64,000 nt of DNA. Origin: Nocardioides turkmenicus (lineage in GTDB: Bacteria > Actinomycetota > Actinomycetes > Propionibacteriales > Nocardioidaceae). The notes beneath the pieces are model-generated. The model made no database searches. It was not told the origin of the DNA and saw only the letters and a program-made list of their open reading frames with translations. This document shows, in pieces, positions 50,077 through 57,271 of this stretch. Position 1 is the first letter of the stretch. Each line of letters starts with the position of its first letter. A program made the position numbers and the translations under genes. Location of the stretch: positions 1 to 64,000 of the forward strand of contig NZ_JAALAA010000001.1 in the NCBI RefSeq assembly GCF_011045035.1, given 5' to 3'.

Positions 50077-51449
50077 TGGGAGATCTCCTCCAACGTACGC
50101 TCCCGGGTCTCGACCGCGAACACGACCGTGGTGAGCGCGCCGATCACCGCGACGGCCCCCATCACGACGAACACGTCGGCGATCGAGAAGCCGCGGTCGA
50201 TCAAGCCACCGACGACGAGTGGGCCGATGATGATGCCGAGGCGACCGAAGGCGCCGCCGACGCTGCACCCAAGGGCGCGCATCCGGGTCGGGTAGAGCTC
50301 GGCGGTGTAGACGTACAGCGCCAGGTTCACGGCGAAGATGCACATCGCGGACAGTGCCGACCAGAGGAGCACGGAGCCGGCGCTGGTCGCTCCCGTCGAG
50401 GCGAGGACGAACAGCGTCGCGGCACTGCCGAGCATCGCGGCCGTGATCGCGACCCGGCGCCCGATCAGGTCGATGGTCAGCGCGATGACGACGCAGCCGA
50501 CGATGCCGGCGATGCTGGTCGCGACGCTGTAGCGCAGCGCGGTGTCGACATCGAGATGGAAGACCCGGCCATAGAGCGTGGGCAGCCAGGCGGCGATGCC
50601 GTAGTTCACGAAGTACGCCGTCAGCCAGGCCGCCGCGAGCATCAGGGTGCGCCGCAGGTAGACGCCCTGGAACAGCTCGGTGACGCGTACGCGGCCCTGC
50701 TTGACCGCCTTCGCCTCGCTGAGCACGGGATCCGGGAGCTCGCCCTTCTGGGCCGCGACCTGCTCCTCGATCCGGCGGGTGGCCCGGTCGGCCTCCTCGA
50801 GGCGGCCGTGGGCGGCGAGCCAGCGGGGCGACTCGGGGACGCGGCGCAGGAACGGCACCAGGACCAGCGGGATGGCGCCGAGCGCGAAGAGCCAGCGCCA
50901 GCCGAGCGTGGGCACGACCCACGCCGCGACCAGCGCGGAGGCGACCAGGCCGGCCGGGAAGATCAGCTCGTAGAGCAGCACGAAGCGTCCGCGCCGATGG
51001 GCGCGGGTGATCTCGCCGATGTACGTCGCGGCAACAGGCACCTCGGCACCGAGGCCGAACCCCTGGATGAACCGCAGCACCAGGAAGAGCCAGAGCGTCG
51101 AGGTGCCCGCCATCAGCAGGCTGGTGACCGCATACAGCACCAGCGATCCGATGAGTACCGGGACCCGGCCGACGCGGTCCGCGGCCCAGCCGCCGGCGAG
51201 CGCGCCGAGCAGCATACCGATGCCGCCCACCGCGATCGTCCAGGCGATCATGCCCGGATTCAGGCCGAAGAACGGGATGAGCACGGGCAGCGCGTAGGCG
51301 ATCATCAGCTGGTCGAAACCGTCGAAGAACGTGGCCACGCCGACGAGCACGCGGGTCTTGACGTGCCAGCGTGAGAGCGGGAGCCGCTCGAGCCTGGCAC
51401 TGATCTGCTCCGCCGTGACAGCCGGCGGCACCGGGGTGATATTGACCAT
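50073..51449 (-). CDS. MFS transporter, aromatic acid/metabolite:H+ symporter type
   Basis: A 458-residue transporter with twelve helices. The helix-1 region VGVATFFDGFDQLMIAYALP, the DRVGRVPVLIG loop and RFIQGFGLGAEVPVAATYIGE match the aromatic acid/sialate branch (AAHS) of the superfamily, with GxxxDRxGRRxxl also present later (DLIGRRVAITA). It probably imports the aromatic substrate of the cluster. The promoter faces the divergent MarR gene across a shared operator (51493-51522). Confidence 0.88.
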   Translation of the reverse strand: MVNITPVPPAVTAEQISARLERLPLSRWHVKTRVLVGVATFFDGFDQLMIAYALPVLIPFFGLNPGMIAWTIAVGGIGMLLGALAGGWAADRVGRVPVLIGSLVLYAVTSLLMAGTSTLWLFLVLRFIQGFGLGAEVPVAATYIGEITRAHRRGRFVLLYELIFPAGLVASALVAAWVVPTLGWRWLFALGAIPLVLVPFLRRVPESPRWLAAHGRLEEADRATRRIEEQVAAQKGELPDPVLSEAKAVKQGRVRVTELFQGVYLRRTLMLAAAWLTAYFVNYGIAAWLPTLYGRVFHLDVDTALRYSVATSIAGIVGCVVIALTIDLIGRRVAITAAMLGSAATLFVLASTGATSAGSVLLWSALSAMCIFAVNLALYVYTAELYPTRMRALGCSVGGAFGRLGIIIGPLVVGGLIDRGFSIADVFVVMGAVAVIGALTTVVFAVETRERTLEEISQ

Positions 51450-51492
51450 GTGAGGGGAACTTTCGGTTCACAGCACTCGACAGGCGGTAATT

Positions 51493-51522
51493 CCTAAGTG
51501 CTTAATCATTAAGTCCTAAGAG
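51493..51522. promoter_or_regulatory. MarR-type operator between transporter and MarR gene
   Basis: CCTAAGTGCTTAATCATTAA then GTCCTAAGAG: the core CTTAA-TCA-TTAAG is palindromic and the flanking CCTAAG/CTAAG arms are also dyad-related. It nearly repeats the site at 48492-48519 in reverse orientation. Confidence 0.7.
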
Positions 51523-51608
51523 TGTGCGCTGCGTCACGAACCGGCGTCAACCCCCTTCGTGTTAACTTCCTGTCTCGCGGAGCCCGAGTCGGCTCGTACA
51601 CTGCGACC

Positions 51609-52169
51609 ATGAGTCACACCGGTTCCAGCGTCAATCAGCCCTCGGGTGGCGATGACGCGGTCGACGCGATCGTCTCCCAGTGGACACACGAGCGCCCCGA
51701 CCTCGACCCCTCTCCCATCGCGCTGTTCGGGAGGGTCCACCGGATCTATCTGCGCTACCAGTCGGTCCTGACCCAGGTCTTCGGCCGCCACGACCTCAAC
51801 TCCGCCTCGTTCGACGTCCTGGCCGCGCTGCGCCGTGCCGGCGCGCCCTACCGCAAGGCCGGCCGTGACCTCGCGAGCGGCTCGCTGCTCTCCTCAGCCG
51901 GGGTGACCTTCCGGCTCGACCGTCTCGAGGCCGCGGGGCTCATCACCCGACAGCGCGACGCCGAGGACCGCCGCGTCGTCTACTCCCAGCTCACCGACAA
52001 GGGCCTCGAGCTGATCAACCGGGCCATCGAGGACCATCTGCGTGCGGAGAACGCGCTCCTCCACCACCTCACCCGGGAGGAGCGTGACGAGCTCGCCCGA
52101 CTGCTCAGCAAGCTCGAGCGCTCCATCATCGAGGCCGACTTCGACACCGACGGCGAAGTCGCCTCCTGA
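51609..52169 (+). CDS. MarR-family regulator of the aromatic cluster
   Basis: A 186-residue regulator with a MarR winged helix: LNSASFDVLAALRRAGAPY, LLSSAGVTFRLDRLEAAGLITR and the wing RQRDAEDRRVVYSQLT. It is divergent from the MFS/aldehyde dehydrogenase unit and lies beside operators found at both cluster promoters, so it probably represses the whole set until an aromatic ligand or CoA-thioester binds. ATG 51609 was chosen; a longer frame from 51522 would start inside the operator. Confidence 0.88.
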   Translation: MSHTGSSVNQPSGGDDAVDAIVSQWTHERPDLDPSPIALFGRVHRIYLRYQSVLTQVFGRHDLNSASFDVLAALRRAGAPYRKAGRDLASGSLLSSAGVTFRLDRLEAAGLITRQRDAEDRRVVYSQLTDKGLELINRAIEDHLRAENALLHHLTREERDELARLLSKLERSIIEADFDTDGEVAS

Positions 52170-52179
52170 TGCGACGACG

Positions 52180-52228
52180 GCGGCCCGGGGCTGCGCAGCG
52201 AGAAGGTCGCGCGCAGCCGCCGGGCCGC
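52180..52228. terminator. Strong bidirectional terminator hairpin
   Basis: GCGGCCCGG plus GGCTGCGC (52180-52196) pairs with GCGCAGCC plus CCGGGCCGC (52211-52228) with one bulged G: 17 base pairs with a 14-nt loop, followed by TTCC. It separates the convergent MarR and DJ-1-type genes. Confidence 0.7.
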
Positions 52229-52248
52229 TTCCGTGGTGCGAGAGGCGA

Positions 52249-52944
52249 TCAGCCGAGCCGCTCCAGGAGCGCCTTCGCGGTGGAGACGCTGGACTGCGGG
52301 TTCTGGCCGGTGATCAGCGTGCCGTCGACGACGACGGTGTCGCTCCACGGCTCACCGGTCTCGACGATCCCGCCGGCGGCGCGCATGCGCTGCTCGACGG
52401 AGAACGGGATGCTGTCGCCGTAGCCGCCCTGCTGCTCCTCGGTGTCGGTGAAGCCGGTCATCCGGCGGCCACCGAAGAGCCAGCCGCCGTCACCGGTGGC
52501 GGCGAGGAGACCGGCGACACCGTGGCACAGCGCCACGACCGGTCGGCCGGCGGAGTCGGTGCCGGTCAGGACCGCGGCGAGCGCCGGGTCCTCGACGAGG
52601 TCCGTCATAGGGGCGTGGCCGCCGGGGATGTAGACGGCGTCGTACGCCGACGGGTCGATGTCGGCGAGGGCGAGCGGGTTCGCGAGCTGGTCCTCGAGCG
52701 TCGCGAGGTAGGCACGGAAGCGCTCGGCGTCCTCGGGCTGGACGCCGCCCTGCTCGCTGAGCGAGAGCGCGTCGACGGTCGGCTTCCGACCGCCCGGGGT
52801 GGCGATGTCGATCTCGACGCCCGCTCCGGCGAGCGTCTCGTGCGAGGCGGCGACCTCCTCGGCCCAGTAGCCGGTGGGGTGCTCGCTGCCGTCGGCGAGG
52901 ACGAGGGTGTCGGCCGCCGAGACGACCATCAGTACGCGTGTCAC
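52249..52944 (-). CDS. DJ-1/PfpI-type (type 1 glutamine amidotransferase-like) protein
   Basis: A 231-residue protein of the HchA/DJ-1 branch. It has the nucleophile elbow VVALCHGVAGLLA with Cys, YDAVYIPGGHAP with the conserved GG-His, and the Glu-rich front (GYWAEEVAASHETLAGAGV). Such proteins act as glyoxalase III, chaperone or stress hydrolases. GTG 52944 is preceded by AAGGAGGAA. It is divergent from the LysR gene and probably under its control. Confidence 0.82.
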   Translation of the reverse strand: MTRVLMVVSAADTLVLADGSEHPTGYWAEEVAASHETLAGAGVEIDIATPGGRKPTVDALSLSEQGGVQPEDAERFRAYLATLEDQLANPLALADIDPSAYDAVYIPGGHAPMTDLVEDPALAAVLTGTDSAGRPVVALCHGVAGLLAATGDGGWLFGGRRMTGFTDTEEQQGGYGDSIPFSVEQRMRAAGGIVETGEPWSDTVVVDGTLITGQNPQSSVSTAKALLERLG

Positions 52945-53038
52945 GAGTAGTTCCTCCTTGTTGCGGTTTGGTGATGACCTAACGACGATCCGCTGCCGCT
53001 TCACTCCCTAACGGACCCGACCGGTCATAATGATTTCT

Positions 53039-53932
53039 ATGACCTCGCTCGATCTGTGGGAAGCGTTCGCGCACGCCTACCGGGAGCGGTCGATCAGCGC
53101 CGCGGCCCGGCGCCTCGATCTCTCTCAGCCAGCTGTGACCGCGCGGATCCGCAAGCTCGAGCACGAGATCGGCGCGACCCTGTTCGAGCGCTCCCGCACC
53201 GGACTGGTGCCGACCGGCCGGGCCGACGCACTCGCCGCTCGGATCACCCCGCTGGTCGACCAGCTGCGTGGCGCGGTCGGCGCCGCGCCCCCGATCGGAC
53301 CCGCGAACATCCGGATCGGCGGCGCGGCCGACGTGATGTCCACCCGCGTCGTGCCCGCCCTGGCGCCTCTGGTGCGCGACGGGCTCGACCTGTCGGTGGC
53401 CACCGGCCTCGCCCGAGACCTTCTCGACGACCTCGCGGCCGAACGTCTCGACATGGTCGTCTCCTCCGTACGCCCCGGCGACGAGCGGCTGCGGTCGACC
53501 GCGCTGGTGGACGAGGAGTTCCTCCTGGTCGCGACGCCGGCGCTCGCGGCACAGGTCGATCCGGCCGACCTGGCGCAGGACCCGGTGCAGGCGCTCGCGG
53601 GCGTGCCGCTGGCCGCCTACTCCCCCGAGCTCCCGATCATCAGGCGCTATTGGCTCACCGAGTTCGACGAGCGCCCCGCCAACCGCACCGCGCTGGTCAT
53701 GCCCGACCTGCGTGGCATCCTCCGTGCCGTCGTGGCCGGGATCGGCGCCTCGGTCCTGCCCCGCTATCTGGTCGACGGCGCGCTCGCCGACGGCACGGTC
53801 GTACGCCTCCACCAGCCCCGGCTCGGTCCGCTCAACACGCTCTGGCTGGTCACCGGGACCGACCCGTCGCCGGCCGTCGCCCACGTCTGCCGACACCTGA
53901 GCGCCGAGGCCGCCGGATGGGCCAGCACATGA
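53039..53932 (+). CDS. LysR-family transcriptional regulator
   Basis: A 297-residue LysR regulator. The N-terminal helix-turn-helix is HAYRERSISAAARRLDLSQP followed by AVTARIRKLEHEIGATLFER; the rest is a periplasmic-binding-like effector domain. CATAAT at 53025-53030 lies nine bases before ATG 53039, so a leaderless message starting there is likely. An ATG at 53030 is the alternative. It is divergent from the DJ-1-type gene, the usual target arrangement. The sulfurtransferase gene follows 25 bases after its stop. Confidence 0.86.
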   Translation: MTSLDLWEAFAHAYRERSISAAARRLDLSQPAVTARIRKLEHEIGATLFERSRTGLVPTGRADALAARITPLVDQLRGAVGAAPPIGPANIRIGGAADVMSTRVVPALAPLVRDGLDLSVATGLARDLLDDLAAERLDMVVSSVRPGDERLRSTALVDEEFLLVATPALAAQVDPADLAQDPVQALAGVPLAAYSPELPIIRRYWLTEFDERPANRTALVMPDLRGILRAVVAGIGASVLPRYLVDGALADGTVVRLHQPRLGPLNTLWLVTGTDPSPAVAHVCRHLSAEAAGWAST

Positions 53933-53957
53933 CCTCGTTCCTGGAAGAATCGAACCC

Positions 53958-54776
53958 GTGAACGTACTCATCAGCGCCGACGACCTCGCGACCGCGCTCG
54001 CCTCCAGCGAGCCGCCCGTCCTCCTCGACGTACGCTGGCAGCTCGGCGGCCCGCCCGGACACGAGTCCTATCTCGAGGGCCACATCCCCGGTGCCGTCTA
54101 CGTCGACCTCGACACCGAGCTCGCCGGCCATGGCGAGCCCACCGACGGACGCCACCCGCTCCCCGAGCTCGCCGACCTGCAGGCCGCCGCCCGCCGCTGG
54201 GGCATCTCCGAGGGTGACAGCGTGGTGGTCTACGACGCCGTCGGCAACACCTCGGCCTCCCGGGCCTGGTGGCTGCTGCGCTGGGCAGGCATCGCCGACG
54301 TACGTCTCCTCGACGGCGCCCTCGGCGCCTGGACCTCCGCGGGACACCCGCTGACCACCGCCGACGTCGTGCCCGATCCCGGCACGGTGACCCTCACTCC
54401 CGGCCACCTGCCCGTGCTGCCGTTCGAGCACGTCGAGGCGTACGACGGCCTGCTGCTCGACGCCCGCGCCGGCGAGCGCTACCGCGGCGAGGTCGAGCCC
54501 GTCGACCCGAAGGCCGGGCACATCCCCGGCGCGGTCTCCGCCCCCACCGTCGACAACCTGGCCGCCGACGGCCGCTTCCTGCCGGTGAAGGAGCTCCGCG
54601 CCCGCTTCGACGCGCTCGGGGTCGAGCCCGGCTCCCCCGTGGCCGTCTACTGCGGATCCGGGGTCACCGCTGCCCACGAGGTCGCCGCGCTGGCGATCGC
54701 GGGCTACGACGCCGCCCTCTTCCCGGGGTCGTGGAGCCAGTGGAGCAATCACGACGTTCCGGTCGCGACGGGCTGA
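53958..54776 (+). CDS. Two-domain sulfurtransferase (rhodanese family)
   Basis: A 272-residue thiosulfate or 3-mercaptopyruvate sulfurtransferase. Both rhodanese domains are visible: the inactive N-terminal one (VLLDVRWQLGGPPGHESYLE ... GHIPGAVYVD) and the catalytic C-terminal one with the active-site loop CGSGVTAAHEVAAL (Cys about 232). The CGSGVT loop fits 3-mercaptopyruvate sulfurtransferase. It takes part in cyanide detoxification and sulfur transfer. Confidence 0.9.
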   Translation: MNVLISADDLATALASSEPPVLLDVRWQLGGPPGHESYLEGHIPGAVYVDLDTELAGHGEPTDGRHPLPELADLQAAARRWGISEGDSVVVYDAVGNTSASRAWWLLRWAGIADVRLLDGALGAWTSAGHPLTTADVVPDPGTVTLTPGHLPVLPFEHVEAYDGLLLDARAGERYRGEVEPVDPKAGHIPGAVSAPTVDNLAADGRFLPVKELRARFDALGVEPGSPVAVYCGSGVTAAHEVAALAIAGYDAALFPGSWSQWSNHDVPVATG

Positions 54777-54795
54777 GCCGCACCGCCGAACTCCC

Positions 54796-54810
54796 TTGAC
54801 CTCAAGTCAA
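54796..54810. promoter_or_regulatory. MerR-type promoter dyad
   Basis: TTGAC-CTCAA-GTCAA is a perfect palindrome covering a -35 TTGACC. A -10-like CACGAT starts 19 bp downstream, the overlong spacing used by MerR activators. No MerR gene is in this window. Confidence 0.45.
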
Positions 54811-54858
54811 CTTCATCTTTCACGATGGTTACACACCACGAGAGATGGAGTTGAGACC

Positions 54859-55740
54859 ATGACGGACACCAACGAGCGACCCGCCGTCACCGTGATCGGG
54901 ATGGGCAACATGGGATCGGCGGTCGCACGGGCATATCTCGAGCGCGGCTACCGGACCACGGTCTGGAACCGGACGGCGGACAAGGCAGAGGCGCTCGCCG
55001 ACGCCGGCGCGGCCGTCGCCTCCACTGCGGCGAAGGCCGTGGCAGCGAGTCCGGTGACGGTCCTCAGCCTGCTGGACAACACCGCGGTCGAGGACGTCCT
55101 GGAGTCCGTCGGCGATGCCGCCTCGGGCCGCACCCTGGTCAGCCTGACCAGCGGCTCGCCGGCACAGGCGCGGGCCAATGAGGCCTGGGCGACCGAGCAC
55201 GGAGCGGCGTACGTCGACGGGAAGGTCATGGGAGACCCGCCCGACGTGGGCACGTCCAGGATCTCGCTGGCCTTCAGCGGTGACCGCGACGCCTTCGAGG
55301 CCGTCGAGCCGGTGCTCACCGAGCTCGGCTCGCTCACCTACCACGGACCCGACTCCGGGTTCGCGGCCGTCGAGTTCAACGCCCAGGTCGCGATGGGCTA
55401 CGAGTTCCTGATCGGCTACCTGCACACCCTCAGCCTGGTCGAGGCGGAGGGCATGGACCTGGAGGCGTTCACCGACCGGCTCGCCGGTTCCCTGAACGGC
55501 TACGCCGGGCTGCTGAGGATGATGGCCGGCGCGATCAAGAGCGGGACGTACGGGCCGGACCTCGGCTCGCTCGACGTGCAGGCCGCGCTGATGGACGACC
55601 TGATCGGGCACCGGGAGTCGACCGGCGTCGAGACCGTCCGGATGCGGGAGGTGAAGTCGCTCATGGACCGCCGGATCGCCCAGGGCCACGGCGACCAGGG
55701 CTTCTCCAGCATGTTCGAGCTGCTGCGCCTACGACCCTGA
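54859..55740 (+). CDS. Imine-reductase-like NAD(P)-binding oxidoreductase
   Basis: A 293-residue protein of the 6-phosphogluconate/3-hydroxyisobutyrate dehydrogenase fold. The Rossmann motif is VTVIGMGNMGSAVARAYLER, then KVMGDPPDVG in place of the usual beta-hydroxyacid catalytic block, and a helical C-terminus with LAGSLNGYAGLLRMMAGAIK, the pattern of the imine reductase family. Those enzymes reduce cyclic imines with NADPH. It lies behind a MerR-type promoter and its end overlaps the convergent VOC gene by 12 bp. Confidence 0.83.
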   Translation: MTDTNERPAVTVIGMGNMGSAVARAYLERGYRTTVWNRTADKAEALADAGAAVASTAAKAVAASPVTVLSLLDNTAVEDVLESVGDAASGRTLVSLTSGSPAQARANEAWATEHGAAYVDGKVMGDPPDVGTSRISLAFSGDRDAFEAVEPVLTELGSLTYHGPDSGFAAVEFNAQVAMGYEFLIGYLHTLSLVEAEGMDLEAFTDRLAGSLNGYAGLLRMMAGAIKSGTYGPDLGSLDVQAALMDDLIGHRESTGVETVRMREVKSLMDRRIAQGHGDQGFSSMFELLRLRP

Positions 55741-56145
55741 CGCCTGCGCCTCCTGCGCGGCCACCTCGGCCTCGGAGCGCAGCACGCAGAACTGGTTGCC
55801 CTCGGGATCGGCGAAGATCACCCAGCCGGTCCCGGGGCCGTACTTCCCGCGGTGGTCGGCGACCTGCGTCGCACCCAGACCGAGCACGCGCTCGACCTCG
55901 TCGTCGCGCGTGCCGGTGCGCGGCCGCAGGTCGAGGTGGATGCGCTTGGCGGGCAGTGGGTCGTCAGGCACCTCGATGAACAGCAGCCGGTGGCCGGTCT
56001 CCGGATCGAGGATCATGCACTCCTCGTGACCGGGGAGGTTCGGGTCGCCCTCCACATCGACGTAGCCGAGCAGGGTCTTCCACCACTCCGACAGTGTGTA
56101 CGCGTCGTGGCAGTCGATGGTCGTGTGCGAGACGAAGAGGGCCAT
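55729..56145 (-). CDS. VOC-family protein
   Basis: A 138-residue single VOC domain. The sequence has the usual N-terminal ligand region (FVSHTTIDCHDAYTLSEWW) and the end motif VIFADPEGNQFCVL. Relatives include bleomycin-resistance-like and glyoxalase-like proteins of unknown substrate. It overlaps the convergent imine-reductase-like gene by 12 bp and is transcribed from its own promoter. Confidence 0.8.
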   Translation of the reverse strand: MALFVSHTTIDCHDAYTLSEWWKTLLGYVDVEGDPNLPGHEECMILDPETGHRLLFIEVPDDPLPAKRIHLDLRPRTGTRDDEVERVLGLGATQVADHRGKYGPGTGWVIFADPEGNQFCVLRSEAEVAAQEAQASGS

Positions 56146-56204
56146 GCCCACATCGAAACCTACCTCCGCACCCGAGTCCACCGGGTTTCGGCGGTGAGGC
56201 CGGC

Positions 56205-56927
56205 TCAGGCCGGCTCGACCACCTTGTCGTCGATGAACTGCGGGAGCAGGTCGATGGCGATCGGGGCGGCCGCGTCGATCTTCTCCTGCGGCACGTCGCA
56301 GATCCGCAGGCAGGTCGCGGCGATGGCCCACGCCTCGCGGCACGGGATCCTGCGGTCCGGGTCCTCGGTGCGCATGTTGATCACGCCCTCGACCTGCTGG
56401 ATGAGCAGGTCACCCAGCTGCTTGCGGCTGACCGTCGCGCGCACCGTCTTCGAGGCGACCTCGCTGGCCAGGTCCGCGTAGTGCGCGGCCAGCTCGGCGT
56501 GCTCGTTGCGGAACTCGTCGTAGACCTCGCACTTGGCCACGTCGGGCAGCTGGTAGAGCATGCCGACGTTGTGCGGCACGTCGGCCAGGGTGCGTACGTC
56601 GACGAGGACCAGCAGGTAGAGCGCGGTCTCGAAGTCGAGCGGTGGCACGCGGTTGAGGATCTTCTCCACCTTGTCCGTGGTCGGGCGGACCGACCGGCGG
56701 AGCAGCTCGCCGAGGATCTCGTCCTTCCCCGCGAAGTGGTAGTAGAGCGATGCCTGGCGGATGCCGACCATGTCGGCGATCTCGCGGGTAGACGTCGCCG
56801 CGAAACCCTGGGAGACGAACAGCCGCGAGGCGGCATCCAGGATCTGGTCGCGCGGTGAGGTCGTACCTGAATCGGGAACATGCCTAGGGCGGCCGGGCCG
56901 AGAGCGCCTAGTTGTCATGTTGCCCAT
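56205..56927 (-). CDS. TetR-family transcriptional regulator
   Basis: A 240-residue TetR protein. The DNA-binding helices read FAATSTREIADMVGIRQASL then YYHFAGKDEIL. The C-terminal domain is large and helical, as in regulators of lipid or aromatic catabolism. GGAGGGGAG precedes ATG 56927. A perfect inverted repeat 17 bp upstream (56944-56964) is its likely operator. Its target could be itself or a distant gene, since the NhaA gene starts more than 300 bp away. Confidence 0.85.
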   Translation of the reverse strand: MGNMTTRRSRPGRPRHVPDSGTTSPRDQILDAASRLFVSQGFAATSTREIADMVGIRQASLYYHFAGKDEILGELLRRSVRPTTDKVEKILNRVPPLDFETALYLLVLVDVRTLADVPHNVGMLYQLPDVAKCEVYDEFRNEHAELAAHYADLASEVASKTVRATVSRKQLGDLLIQQVEGVINMRTEDPDRRIPCREAWAIAATCLRICDVPQEKIDAAAPIAIDLLPQFIDDKVVEPA

Positions 56928-56943
56928 CTAACTCCCCTCCGGA

Positions 56944-56964
56944 CTTTCAAGGAAGACTTGAAAG
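56944..56964. promoter_or_regulatory. TetR operator
   Basis: CTTTCAAG-GAAGA-CTTGAAAG is a perfect 8-5-8 inverted repeat directly upstream of the TetR gene, so autoregulation is likely. Confidence 0.65.
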
Positions 56965-57271
56965 GACTTTATCCTCTACAAAATATGAGCCTTAAGGCCT
57001 ATTGGACATAGTTAGCTTGGGCTATGTCCACGAGGTGCGCGTTTGCGTCCATCCACACCCGGACGCATGCACCGGAAGCCCCCATGAACGGCCGGGAGCC
57101 GGGTTGCGCCATCTGTGTCGACGCTGTCGTCCGGCTGTTACCTGCCGTCACGGTGGCTAACGACGATGTGGATGACAGGTCACGCATCTGTTGGATATTC
57201 GTTCTGCCCCTGTGGCGACTCTCTCGTGGGCACCCCCACTCAGCACCCCTCTCGACGCCTACGCTTGTTCC
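56965..57271. other. Gene-free intergenic region with an inverted repeat
   Basis: About 307 bp before the NhaA-DsbA gene contain no convincing gene; short frames on both strands lack start signals and codon bias. The stretch near 56970-57015 is AT-rich for this genome. A 9-bp inverted repeat TGGACATAG/CTATGTCCA (57003-57011 with 57022-57030) stands out. A -10-like TACGCT lies at about 57260-57265. Confidence 0.5.

Noticed and set aside
39783..51449. A mobile or integrated catabolic island.
   Set aside because: No integrase, transposase, tRNA-flanked attachment site or direct repeats were found at either end, and base composition looks like the neighbours.
48583..51471. A 962-codon open frame spanning the aldehyde dehydrogenase and the transporter on the minus strand.
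   Set aside because: Only the part from 50076 down encodes a recognisable protein. The upstream part is an Arg/Pro-rich shadow of the transporter gene in another frame, and the transporter has normal family motifs.
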